From: an uncultured Bacilli bacterium | Lineage (GTDB): Bacteria; Bacillota_I; Bacilli_A; RF39; UBA660 | Assembly: GCA_947632625.1 (NCBI GenBank) | Contig: CANRPZ010000004.1 | Coordinates: forward strand, 1 to 34,025 | DNA length: 34,025 nucleotides | Direction: 5' to 3' | Shown here: positions 16,692 to 25,471 of the stretch, piece by piece | How positions within the stretch are numbered: position 1 is the stretch's first letter | Layout of the letters: each line of letters begins with the position of its first letter | Program-made: the position numbers and the translations under genes | Notes under the pieces: generated by a model | Told to the model about the DNA's origin: nothing | What the model saw: the letters and a program-made list of their open reading frames with translations, nothing else | The model's database searches: none

Positions 16692-17132
16692 CATTAATTT
16701 TTCCTTTACCATACTAGAAACTTTCGCCATATCACAACGAGCTGAAATTTTTTGTAACTCTTTCATAATAAGTCCCATATCTTTCATACTTGTTGGTTTA
16801 ATCTTTTCAAAAGCTTCTTCAATTGAAGAAGAAATTTCTTCTTCGCTCATACTTTCTGGTAAATATGTTTCTAAAACAGCTATTTCTTGTTTTAAAGTAT
16901 CAATAGCGTCTACTTTATTATATTTTTTAAATTCTTCTATTGAATCATTACGCATTTTTACTTGCTTTTTCACAACCGCAATAATTTCATCATCCGTTAA
17001 ATCGCTTTTCTTATTAATACTTTCAAGTTGTAAAGCACTTTTAAGCATTCTTAAGACACTTAATGTAAACTTATCTTGTTCTTTCATACTTTTAACTAAA
17101 TCAGCATGAATTTGTTCTAACATATGCATCAC
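16683..17132 (-). CDS. yqeY: YqeY (GatB/YqeY domain) protein
   Basis: The 149-residue protein consists of the GatB/YqeY domain alone: MLEQIHADLVKSMKEQDKFTLSVLRMLKSA, EIIAVVKKQVKMRNDSIEEF and a helical tail (ETYLPESMSEEEI). Family members resemble the tRNA-binding tail of GatB, but their role is not settled. It lies 3 nt after rpsU, the conserved pair in Firmicutes. Confidence 0.93.
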   Translation of the reverse strand: MMHMLEQIHADLVKSMKEQDKFTLSVLRMLKSALQLESINKKSDLTDDEIIAVVKKQVKMRNDSIEEFKKYNKVDAIDTLKQEIAVLETYLPESMSEEEISSSIEEAFEKIKPTSMKDMGLIMKELQKISARCDMAKVSSMVKEKLMNL

Positions 17133-17135
17133 CCA

Positions 17136-17318
17136 CTAATTATTTTTATGCTTACGAGCATTACGAATCATTTCTTTTTTTGCTTCTCTTTTCTTAACTC
17201 CTGGTTTTGTATAGTGCTTCTTTTTCTTAAGTTCAGAAGGGACACCACTTTTAGCAACTTTCATTTTCCAAGTTTTCATAGCTTTTTCCAAGTTACCATT
17301 TACCACAACTTTTGTCAT
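17136..17318 (-). CDS. rpsU: 30S ribosomal protein S21
   Basis: The 60-residue very basic protein fits S21: a short N-terminal strand (TKVVVNG), NLEKAMKTWKMKVAKSGV, and a K/R-rich helix with HYTKPGVKKREAKKE. AGGAGGGATTGT before the ATG is one of the strongest ribosome-binding sites in the window. It heads rpsU-yqeY. Confidence 0.97.
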   Translation of the reverse strand: MTKVVVNGNLEKAMKTWKMKVAKSGVPSELKKKKHYTKPGVKKREAKKEMIRNARKHKNN

Positions 17319-17348
17319 ACAATCCCTCCTTTCAGTTTAACTACACCT

Positions 17349-17378
17349 ATTATAGCACTACACTTTCCTATTTGGCAA
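17349..17378 (-). promoter_or_regulatory. sigma-A promoter of rpsU-yqeY
   Basis: Minus strand: TTGCCA (17373-17378), 18-bp spacer, TGC-extended TATAAT (17349-17354), about 30 nt before rpsU. Confidence 0.75.
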
Positions 17379-17419
17379 GAAAATCCATTGTACTTTTAAA
17401 GCAAGTAGGAAACGTTTAC

Positions 17420-20400
17420 TTATTCACCCCAAATGGCATAGATAGTAGACTTATCTTCTAAAACATCATAATAATAAGTCTCATTTCCTTTTAGCATATT
17501 ATTTTTAGTATTATCTGTACTAAATCCTTCAAATGTTTTGCTACCTTTAGATAATGCGCTTTCTAAAGTAGTTTTCTCTATACCATAAACAGCATATAAA
17601 TTTAAAGTAAGACAACTACCTGGTACATAATCTTTTAAATCATTTATATAAGTTACTTTATAATTAATATTATCTTTTGGATTTGTTGACCAACCAAGGA
17701 ATTTACTTGAACTTGTAATAGAAATTTCTTTTCCATTACTTTCACCATTTCCATCATAATTTTTAATTGTTAAAGTAGTAAGATTTTTTGTAAATTGATT
17801 TTCTATTAATTTATGAGGCGTGTTATCATCATAATTGAATGATTCGTTAGACATAGTACTACCATTATAATTATGATACACAACCTTTACTAGATGTCCT
17901 TCAGCTTTAACATTAAATGTATGATCATGATCTGGCATAGTAACTGTTGCATCTCCAGTTGTTACAATTTTACCATTAGAATTAATATGATAGCCATTAG
18001 ATTTAGCACTAATTTGTACTTTTACCTCTTCGTTATAGTAATGATCTCCTGCATCATAATCTGCAAGTTTATTCTCTGCTTTACCAATCCAATTTAAACC
18101 ATTACCTTCACCATGAACAGTCAAATGGAATTGATTTCTTACATATTTATACTCTACAGATGTTGTTCCATCCCCTTTTAAAGTAACAGTTTGTTGAGTT
18201 TCTGGAGCAGTAAAACCAACACCTACAGAGGTACCTTCTAACTCTTTTTTAAATCCTGGAGTAACGGTACTACCTTGTCTAGATTTTAAAGTTTCTAATT
18301 CACATAATGGATTACTTTCACATGTAGCATCAGAATCGATTGTTGGATAACCACCTGTTGTATTCATCATGATATGTCTTACAGAATAAGTTTCATCAAA
18401 AATTGCATAGATTGTTGTAGCGTTATCAATATAATAACCATCTTCTGTTTTGGTAAGCATTTTATTACCAGCAGCATCTAAACTAAATCCAACAAAAGTA
18501 AGTTTTGAAGAAGCATTATTAATTTTACTTTCTAAATTAGTTCCTTCTATTCCATAAACGGCATATAAATTTAAATCTGTACAACTATTTGGTACATAAC
18601 CTGTTAAATCATCCTTATAAGATACTTTATAGTTGGCATCACTTTTTGGATTTGTTGACCAACCAAGGAATTTGTTTTCTAATGTTACAGTAGTCTCTCC
18701 ATCTTTACCATCGTAATTTTTGATAGTAATTTGAGAGTCTGCTTTTGTAAATTTATTTTCTATTAATTTATGAGGTGTTTGATCATTATAAGTAAATGTA
18801 TCTTTGGGCATATCTGCACTAGTGCTATTATCATAATTATGATAATACACATTTACTAGATGTCCTTCTGCTTTAACATTAAATGTATAATCATGATCTG
18901 GCATAATAACAGTTGCAGTTCCTGTTGTTACGATTTTACCATTGGAATTAATATGATATCCTTTTGATTTGGCACTAATTTCAATCGTTACCTCTTCTTC
19001 ATAGTAATGCATACCAGCAGCATAATCTTTATTTCCATTCTCACTATTACCAATCCAATTTAATCCATTACCTTCACCATGAACAGTTAAATTAAATTGT
19101 TTTCTTTCGTATTCATATTTTACAACTGTCGTTCCATCCGGTTTAATTGTAGCAGTAGTTTCTGCTGGTTTTGTAAATCCATTACCATAATCTTTTACAG
19201 CTACATTTATTGTACTATCTGCTTTTCCTTGTAAAGTTTCAGGTTCACAAAGTGCATTTGTTCTACATTCTTCATTAGATGTAATATTTGGATAGTGACC
19301 AGTCGTATCCATCTTTATATGCCATACAGTGTAATTTACATCTACAGCTTCCCATTTTGCATATAAAGTTATATCTTTATGTGGCATGGTTTCATCTTCA
19401 AAATTCCATTCGTTTGTTCCTTCAGATTCTTTAAACCATCCTAAAAATTTATAACCAATACGAGTTGGATCTGTTGGTTTTTCGATAGTATCTAAATAAG
19501 AAACAGATACACTCTTTTCACCATTAAATACTGCATCTACAGAACCTAATTCATAAGTAACAGTATACGTATTTACTTTACTATTTGCTTGTAAAGTTGC
19601 GTCACTTGCACCCATCTTAAATGTTAATTCATTTTCTGTATTCTCTTCTAAAGAACCAGTATCTACAGTCCAATTAGCAAATGAATAACCTTCCATTACA
19701 TCTGCTTTTACATGAATTTCTTCTTCAAAATAATACTTTCCTTCTCCAGTTACAGAAGAAATTCCTTCATCTTTTGAAATCTTAAGTTCATATTTATTTC
19801 TTTCATAATAATATTTTACAACAGTTGTTCCATCACCATTTATTACAGCACGAACTTGTTCTGGAGATTTAAAACCAACATAATCTTTTACACTTGGTGT
19901 AATCTCTGTATCTGTAGTTCCTTTATAAGTATCACGAGCTATTAATGTATAATTTTCACCATCAATGTCCATTAAATAATGTTCTACAGTATAATTCGTA
20001 TCTGTATTAGCTTTTGTTGAAATTTCTATAGTTTCATCATGATTTTTCATAGTATATACATCATCTTTTAAAGATTCACTATATTTACTAAAAGAATAAC
20101 CAGGTTTTAAATTATAAGAAATTTTAACTTTTTCTCCATAATAATAAGTACCTGCACCAACTATATTTTCTATACCATAGTCTCCACTTAAGTCTAAAGT
20201 ATATTTTTCTCTTTCATAGTGGTATTGTACAACTGTTTTACCATCTTTTTTAATAGTTGTTGTTTTTACATCAGGTGATGTAAATCCAACATATTCTTTT
20301 GTTTTTGGTGAAACTTGACTACCAATTAAACCAGTAAACGTTTCACTTTCTTCTAAAGTATAATTTTTACCATCTAAATTCATTAAGTAATGTTCTACTT

Positions 20401-20911
20401 TATAAGAAGCTTTAGTAATTTCTTCCCATTTTGCAACTATTTTTAAACTACTTGTTACTTTAGAATTAAAATCATACTTTTCATTGCCAACATACCATCC
20501 TAAAAAAGTATATCCTTTTTTAGTTGGTGTTTCAATTTTTTCTACAGTATCATTTGGTTTTACTTGTTTTACAACATATTCTTTTCCATTATCTAAATCA
20601 AATTCTACTGTAAAAGTACCTTCAACCCATCTTGCCTCCAATTTAACATTTTTGGTAATAGGTGTACTCATATCAAATTTTTCATTATCTACATACCATC
20701 CAGCAAATATATAACCGTCTTTTTTAGGTTCTACAATATTTTCTAATGTATCACCTTTTTGAATCGTTGCATTATAATAAGATTGATTATCTACTGTAAA
20801 TTCTACTTTAAATCTTCGATTACAAGAAACTAAAAACAATAGAATAATAATGATTATAATGCCACCAATAATATAATAAATATTTCTTTTTTTATTCTCT
20901 TCTTTTTTCAT
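17420..20911 (-). CDS. large repeat-rich surface protein, N-terminally anchored (Flg_new/MucBP-like)
   Basis: The 1163-residue protein has a K-rich N-terminus, a hydrophobic helix (about 11-29) ending in LVSC at residue 30 (compatible with a lipobox, but it may simply be a membrane anchor), and an extracytoplasmic part made of repeats. Flg_new (Listeria-Bacteroides/InlB B-repeat) modules occur at about 34-95, 99-163 and 449-522, each ending in GWY/GWF ... AKW. MucBP-like modules (VEHYLM ... VVKYYYER) occur at about 170-233 and 306-371. Two ~315-residue tandem copies follow (527-837, 842-1160), each with a conserved Cys pair (EECRTNALC, ATCESNPLC) and TVHGEGNGLNWIG. No LPXTG anchor. It is last in the three-gene cluster, behind a terminator, so it is expressed by read-through or its own weak promoter. 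Confidence 0.85.
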   Translation of the reverse strand: MKKEENKKRNIYYIIGGIIIIIILLFLVSCNRRFKVEFTVDNQSYYNATIQKGDTLENIVEPKKDGYIFAGWYVDNEKFDMSTPITKNVKLEARWVEGTFTVEFDLDNGKEYVVKQVKPNDTVEKIETPTKKGYTFLGWYVGNEKYDFNSKVTSSLKIVAKWEEITKASYKVEHYLMNLDGKNYTLEESETFTGLIGSQVSPKTKEYVGFTSPDVKTTTIKKDGKTVVQYHYEREKYTLDLSGDYGIENIVGAGTYYYGEKVKISYNLKPGYSFSKYSESLKDDVYTMKNHDETIEISTKANTDTNYTVEHYLMDIDGENYTLIARDTYKGTTDTEITPSVKDYVGFKSPEQVRAVINGDGTTVVKYYYERNKYELKISKDEGISSVTGEGKYYFEEEIHVKADVMEGYSFANWTVDTGSLEENTENELTFKMGASDATLQANSKVNTYTVTYELGSVDAVFNGEKSVSVSYLDTIEKPTDPTRIGYKFLGWFKESEGTNEWNFEDETMPHKDITLYAKWEAVDVNYTVWHIKMDTTGHYPNITSNEECRTNALCEPETLQGKADSTINVAVKDYGNGFTKPAETTATIKPDGTTVVKYEYERKQFNLTVHGEGNGLNWIGNSENGNKDYAAGMHYYEEEVTIEISAKSKGYHINSNGKIVTTGTATVIMPDHDYTFNVKAEGHLVNVYYHNYDNSTSADMPKDTFTYNDQTPHKLIENKFTKADSQITIKNYDGKDGETTVTLENKFLGWSTNPKSDANYKVSYKDDLTGYVPNSCTDLNLYAVYGIEGTNLESKINNASSKLTFVGFSLDAAGNKMLTKTEDGYYIDNATTIYAIFDETYSVRHIMMNTTGGYPTIDSDATCESNPLCELETLKSRQGSTVTPGFKKELEGTSVGVGFTAPETQQTVTLKGDGTTSVEYKYVRNQFHLTVHGEGNGLNWIGKAENKLADYDAGDHYYNEEVKVQISAKSNGYHINSNGKIVTTGDATVTMPDHDHTFNVKAEGHLVKVVYHNYNGSTMSNESFNYDDNTPHKLIENQFTKNLTTLTIKNYDGNGESNGKEISITSSSKFLGWSTNPKDNINYKVTYINDLKDYVPGSCLTLNLYAVYGIEKTTLESALSKGSKTFEGFSTDNTKNNMLKGNETYYYDVLEDKSTIYAIWGE
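17432..18388 (-). repeat. tandem ~315-residue repeat, copy 2
   Basis: Residues 842-1160 of the 1163-residue protein repeat 527-837: shared TVHGEGNGLNWIG, GYHINSNGKIVTTG, MPDHD, TPHKLIEN, KFLGWSTNPK and NLYAVYGIE. Confidence 0.85.
18401..19333 (-). repeat. tandem ~315-residue repeat, copy 1
   Basis: Residues 527-837 of the same protein; see copy 2. Long stretches are near-identical also at DNA level. Confidence 0.85.
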
Positions 20912-20987
20912 TTACCAATATCCCTCCTAAAATATTTACTATTTTGTAATTGACAAAAACCTCCATTTTTTTCATAAAAATGGGCAT

Positions 20988-21019
20988 AAAAAGGGTGTCA
21001 CAAATTGAACACCCTTTTT
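20988..21019 (-). terminator. strong hairpin terminator within the surface-protein cluster
   Basis: AAAAAGGGTGT and ACACCCTTTTT (11 bp, 10-nt loop) lie 17 nt after the stop of the gene at 21036-23966. Being symmetric, it could act in both directions. A second hairpin CCATTTTT/AAAAATGG lies just downstream, without a T-run. Confidence 0.85.
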
Positions 21020-21035
21020 ATTATTTTAATTTAAT

Positions 21036-23966
21036 TTAATCTGCATTAAATGGAGTTTGACCTAATTTAATAACAATCTCATCCATTACATCATCTTTAA
21101 ATGCTACATCATCTGCAGGATTTAAACGTACAGTAACTGTTACATCTTTATACTTTTCCCAAAAATCTTCAAAAGTCATAGACATATAATCATCATCACC
21201 AGCAATTGCTTGCGCAACTTTTGGCAAAAATCTCATCATTTGGAATGCTAACGTCATAGTATTAGTGCTAGATGTAACTACCGCACCTTCATATCCTACT
21301 AATTCAATAGAAGCTAATTTTTTATTTTTAAATAATTCTGCCAAAGCATCATTGATACCAGTACCTTGCATACTAGCCAATTCTTGTAATGTTTTGCCTT
21401 CAAAAGATTTTTTATTATAATTTACTGTTACAACATTTTTGTCAGAAGATATTTGAAACCACTTATTTCTACTATTATTAATTTTATTCTCAACAGTAGT
21501 TTGATTTGCAATTTCTGTATTACTTACTAATTGTAGATATTTAGCTGTTAATGTAACATCTTTTGTTACAGGAGCATTAAAATCAAATTCTGTTTTTCCA
21601 TTAGTAGTTGAATCATACCAATAAGCAAATTTGTAACCATCTTTGTCATCAGCCTTTGGAATAGATTCCGTACTTATAGTTTTTCCACTATCAACAGTTA
21701 CAACTGCATTTTTAGCTTCAGTAAAAGTTAATTTACGTGTTGCAACATCAAAAGTAATTGTATATTCTTCTTCGCGAGATGAACCAAATGTAGCACTACT
21801 TTTTAGATTTAAAATTGCTTTAACGCTCTTACCTTTAAGAATTTCATTTGTTAGAGGTCCTTCTCCAAATAATTGTGCTATTTTTTCTGCATTATCTGAC
21901 ATCCATTGTCCAATAGTTTCTACAGTTGTATTAGCATCATAAGTAAAAGTTAATCCTTCATAACTAAATTCTACAGATTTAACCTCTGGACTTTTAAATA
22001 GTTCACCCATAGCAACTAAAACGCCAGAATTCATACCCATAGCAATTTCAGTTGTAGCATCTTGAGCAGTAACTGTAAGTGTTTTTCCTTCTAATTTTAC
22101 ACTATATAAGTTGTCAGAAATTACAGAGGTTCCAGAATCATCTGGAATAAATCCACCTTTTAATAATTCTTCTCCTGAAACTACTTTAGGAGTTCCAGTA
22201 AAATTGAAAGTATATTTGTCTTTATTAGTAGTTTCTTTTTCAGCATAATATTTTAAATTAACTGTTGCTGTGAATGATTTACCAATTAAATCAGCAGTAA
22301 TTCCATCAGCATCTTCACCTAATACTTTTAATAAATTATTACTTACCCATCCTGCAATATCCATTTCAGTAGTTTCTCTAGTATAAGTAAATGGTTCTAC
22401 TCCTGCTATATCAGTTGCAAAATCTATAGATTCAATATCAGCATTTGTATCTAATAATTCTTTTAATGTAGCTAATACTCCAGAACCCATTCCTTTAATA
22501 ATTGTAGCATCTAAATCAACAACGGTAACTGTAACAGTTCCATCATTATAAGTTGCTGTAAACATGTCATTATTAATAGAACCACTTGTTTTAGTTGCGA
22601 CATCTTCAACTAATTTATCTACATTAACTTTTTTAGGTTCACCTGCAAATGTTACTATATATTCTTCAGCATCATCTGCTTCTTTTTCAGCAAAACTTTT
22701 TAAATTTACTTTTGCTTTAAAAGATTTACCAATTAAATCGTAAGTAATTCCTGTAGCATTATCACCTAATGCTGTTAACAAGTTAGATGCTAACCATGCA
22801 TTAATTTCTGCATCACCAGTTTCACTTGTAAGTGTAAATGGTTCTACTCCAGCAGTATCAGATGTAAAGGTAATAGATCTTACATTTTCATTAGCAAGTA
22901 ATTCTTTTAATGTATCTATAACACCTGAACCCATACCAAGTTCAATTTGTTTTTCTGGTTGTTTAACAGTTACACTTATAGTTTCGTTATTATCATAAGA
23001 AACCTCAAATAAATCACCATTTAATTTACTATTTTTTGAAGCAGTACTAACTAAACCATTAACATCAACTTGAGATCTTGTACCATCAAATGTAATAGTA
23101 TAAGTTACTGACTTGCCATCATTCTTTTGAGCAAAATAATTTTCTGTATCACTTGAACCAAGATTTAATGTTGCAGTAAATGATTTACCAATTAAATCTG
23201 CAGTAATACCATCAGCGTTTTCACCTAATACTTTTAATAAATTGTTACTTACCCATGCTGCAATATCAGTATCAGTAGTTTCTCTAGTAAAGGTAAATGG
23301 TTCTACTCCTGCTATATCAGTTGCAAAATCTATAGATGTTACTGATGAATTGTCTTCTAAAAATTTAGTTAAAACATCTATAACTCCAGATTTCATTCCT
23401 AAAGCAATATTTTCTTTTAAATTTTGAACTGTAGCTGTAACAGAACCATCAGCTAAACTATTTACATTAAATGTAAATAAATCAGGTTTATTATAAGATG
23501 TAAATGCAGTATTTAATAAAGTATCCGTATCAATTTTTACATCTTCTTTTAAATATTGATAATCAATATATTTAACTTGAATACCACTTTTTAAATCTTC
23601 TTCTAGAGTATTATCTCCATATAAAGATTTACCAATTGTCCAACTATCAATTTCTCCACTATTATTATATTGAGCATCGATAGTATAAATTGTCATTTCT
23701 TTAAAAATACCATCGGTATTAATTTTACCATTTTGATCTTTTGCTTGAATGCTTCTTGCAGCAAGCATAACATCTTGAACCGTTGTTTTATAACCAGTTG
23801 TAAAAGCATATTCACCAACTAAATAGAAACCTTCTGCATTTTTATTTACAGCTAATACATCATTTCCTAAAGTATTTAAATCTTTAATTTCTTTAGCAGA
23901 AACAGCATTTAGTGAAAGAACAAAACCAATTAATCCAATAGCTAATAATTTTATGTTCTTTTTCAT
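21036..23966 (-). CDS. secreted protein with five copies of an unrecognised ~100-140-residue repeat
   Basis: The 976-residue protein has a clear signal peptide (MKKNIKLLAIGLIGFVLSLN, cleavage likely after AVSA at 24). Residues 25-180 are a unique N-terminal region. Repeats begin near 187, 341, 490, 642 and, more diverged, 862; each opens with a G-M-x-S-G-V helix pattern, then a SIDFATDIAGVEPFT-type strand, a W-containing helix, and GITADLIGKSFTATVNL. A Flg_new-like module stands at about 741-812. I see no cysteine and no sortase or anchor motif, so release or non-covalent surface binding is likely. I do not recognise the repeat. It lies 17 nt after the Big2 protein gene and shares its promoter. 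Confidence 0.85.
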   Translation of the reverse strand: MKKNIKLLAIGLIGFVLSLNAVSAKEIKDLNTLGNDVLAVNKNAEGFYLVGEYAFTTGYKTTVQDVMLAARSIQAKDQNGKINTDGIFKEMTIYTIDAQYNNSGEIDSWTIGKSLYGDNTLEEDLKSGIQVKYIDYQYLKEDVKIDTDTLLNTAFTSYNKPDLFTFNVNSLADGSVTATVQNLKENIALGMKSGVIDVLTKFLEDNSSVTSIDFATDIAGVEPFTFTRETTDTDIAAWVSNNLLKVLGENADGITADLIGKSFTATLNLGSSDTENYFAQKNDGKSVTYTITFDGTRSQVDVNGLVSTASKNSKLNGDLFEVSYDNNETISVTVKQPEKQIELGMGSGVIDTLKELLANENVRSITFTSDTAGVEPFTLTSETGDAEINAWLASNLLTALGDNATGITYDLIGKSFKAKVNLKSFAEKEADDAEEYIVTFAGEPKKVNVDKLVEDVATKTSGSINNDMFTATYNDGTVTVTVVDLDATIIKGMGSGVLATLKELLDTNADIESIDFATDIAGVEPFTYTRETTEMDIAGWVSNNLLKVLGEDADGITADLIGKSFTATVNLKYYAEKETTNKDKYTFNFTGTPKVVSGEELLKGGFIPDDSGTSVISDNLYSVKLEGKTLTVTAQDATTEIAMGMNSGVLVAMGELFKSPEVKSVEFSYEGLTFTYDANTTVETIGQWMSDNAEKIAQLFGEGPLTNEILKGKSVKAILNLKSSATFGSSREEEYTITFDVATRKLTFTEAKNAVVTVDSGKTISTESIPKADDKDGYKFAYWYDSTTNGKTEFDFNAPVTKDVTLTAKYLQLVSNTEIANQTTVENKINNSRNKWFQISSDKNVVTVNYNKKSFEGKTLQELASMQGTGINDALAELFKNKKLASIELVGYEGAVVTSSTNTMTLAFQMMRFLPKVAQAIAGDDDYMSMTFEDFWEKYKDVTVTVRLNPADDVAFKDDVMDEIVIKLGQTPFNAD
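22281..22432 (-). repeat. near-identical DNA repeat, third protein repeat
   Basis: This segment repeats 23187-23338 at an offset of exactly 906 bp. The last ~43 bp before the end are identical. It encodes the core of repeat 3 (about 513-563) in the 976-residue protein. Confidence 0.85.
23187..23338 (-). repeat. near-identical DNA repeat, first protein repeat
   Basis: Partner of 22281-22432, core of repeat 1 (about 211-261). In-frame direct repeats of this length can recombine to remove two protein repeats. Confidence 0.85.
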
Positions 23967-23983
23967 AATTTTACATCCTTTCT

Positions 23984-25324
23984 TTATTTATAAGATACCG
24001 AAACATTATTAATTTCTGTACCATTCTTTAATATAATTGTAGCACTTTTTACATTCTCATCAACATTTGTAGCTTTTACAGTTGCATCTTTAAATGGTTT
24101 AGTTTGGCCATTATATTTAATTACACTATAATCACTCCAAGCACTACCATTTCTTGTTACTAGAATTGTATATTCCAAAGAATCCCCAAATTCTTCTGGT
24201 ATTGCAGTAAATACAATCGCATAAGTAGAACTTACTTTAACAGTAATAGTATCTTCATAGTTACCATCTTCTGTTGTTACAGTAATAACTACCTCACCAT
24301 CATTAACACCATGAACTGTACCATTTTGATCAACTGTTGCAATACTTGGATCACTACTTTTCCAAGTAACCTTTTTATTTGTTGCTTTACTTGGACTTAC
24401 TACAGCTTTAAGTTTAAGATTTGATCCAACTTTTACCTCATTATCTCCTTGTATTTTAACACCAGTTACTGCAACATTAGTTTCAGTTGGTTCTTCCTCT
24501 TCTTCCTCTTCAATTGTAATTGTAATGCTACCATATTTTTTACTACCATCTTTAGCAGTGGCTGTAATAGTTACTTTTCCTGGTTTTAGAGCTTTTACTT
24601 TTCCATTTTCATCAACAGTTGCAATTTTTGGATTGCTACTTTTCCATGTAACATTTTTATTTGTAGCATCTGTTGGTTTAATGGTTACCGTTAATTTTTG
24701 ACTTTCTCCAACCATCATTTTTTTATCCCCACTAACAACAACACTAGTAACAAAACCATTTTTGTCATTAGTAACTGTAATTGTGCAACTTGCTTTATAA
24801 CGTCCATCTTTCGTTTGTACCGTAATTGTTACCTCACCAACTTTTAATGCTTTTACTTTTCCGTTTTCATCAACACTTGCAATTTTTGGATCACTACTAC
24901 TCCATACTAATTCTTCTTTAGTAGCTTCTCCATTTAATAAAGCACTTAAAGTAAGAGTATCATTTACAAGTAATGTTTCTTCTGTTGTATTTAAAGTTAA
25001 TCCTTCTTTTACACCATCGGCCCATCTTGCTTCTAGTGTTATATTTCCAGTAATTGGTGTAGTAAAATCGAATAATTCATCATTTAAATACCATCCAGCA
25101 AAAACATATCCTTCTCTTGTTGGATCACTTGGTTTTTCGATTGTTCCATTTTTTTCAATTTCTACGGATGAAACAGCACTACCACCATTCGTATCAAAAT
25201 CGACAGTATACTTTCTATTACATCCTCTTAATAAGAAAAAGAAAATAACGATTAGAACAACAGCTCCAATAATGATAAACGTTCTAAGTTGCTCTTTTTT
25301 TTCATCAGTTTTTTTCTTATTCAT
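23984..25324 (-). CDS. membrane-anchored surface protein with Flg_new and three Big2 domains
   Basis: The 446-residue protein has a K/E-rich cytoplasmic tail, a membrane anchor (about 15-32) ending in RGCNRKY, a Flg_new repeat (about 38-102, DFDTNGG ... GWY ... EARW) and three Big2 immunoglobulin-like domains (about 107-185, 192-271, 285-364), each with W(K/S)SS(D/N)PxIA(T/S)VD and G.V.A/G.  An eight-Glu linker separates the second and third. The last ~80 residues form another strand-rich domain I cannot name. Big2 domains occur in intimin/invasin-type adhesins and wall proteins. It is first in the cluster, about 140 nt downstream of the G-tract promoter, with an AAAGGA ribosome-binding site. 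Confidence 0.88.
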   Translation of the reverse strand: MNKKKTDEKKEQLRTFIIIGAVVLIVIFFFLLRGCNRKYTVDFDTNGGSAVSSVEIEKNGTIEKPSDPTREGYVFAGWYLNDELFDFTTPITGNITLEARWADGVKEGLTLNTTEETLLVNDTLTLSALLNGEATKEELVWSSSDPKIASVDENGKVKALKVGEVTITVQTKDGRYKASCTITVTNDKNGFVTSVVVSGDKKMMVGESQKLTVTIKPTDATNKNVTWKSSNPKIATVDENGKVKALKPGKVTITATAKDGSKKYGSITITIEEEEEEEPTETNVAVTGVKIQGDNEVKVGSNLKLKAVVSPSKATNKKVTWKSSDPSIATVDQNGTVHGVNDGEVVITVTTEDGNYEDTITVKVSSTYAIVFTAIPEEFGDSLEYTILVTRNGSAWSDYSVIKYNGQTKPFKDATVKATNVDENVKSATIILKNGTEINNVSVSYK

Positions 25325-25357
25325 GTATAAATGTCCTTTCTTTTAAAATACTTTTGG

Positions 25358-25376
25358 TATCCTAATTATTAGGATA
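25358..25376. promoter_or_regulatory. perfect 19-bp palindrome in the surface-operon leader
   Basis: TATCCTAAT-T-ATTAGGATA is a complete dyad, 34 nt upstream of the start codon and about 90 nt downstream of the predicted transcription start. It could be a repressor operator (roadblock) or an RNA hairpin near the ribosome-binding site. No T-run follows, so it is not a terminator. Confidence 0.55.
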
Positions 25377-25471
25377 AACTAACTTATTTCTACTACTCCT
25401 TCACCTCAATTTCCCCAAACAAATTTTCGTATCGAAAAGATTAGATAAAACCTTTCTTAATACTTGGTTTC

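Noticed and set aside
20941..20990. TTGACA on the plus strand at about 20950 as an antisense promoter
   Set aside because: The only -10 candidate is at a poor 19-bp spacing and would be followed by the strong bidirectional hairpin at 20988.
21643..21942. Plus-strand open frame of 99 codons inside the 976-residue gene
   Set aside because: Antisense to a repeat-bearing coding gene with no ribosome-binding site; the same applies to other plus-strand frames such as 1797-2039, 9671-10024, 14211-14483 and 17124-17399.
24490..24515. Glu-encoding TTC/CTC repeat as a phase-variable coding tract
   Set aside because: The units are not identical and changes by a codon would stay in frame.
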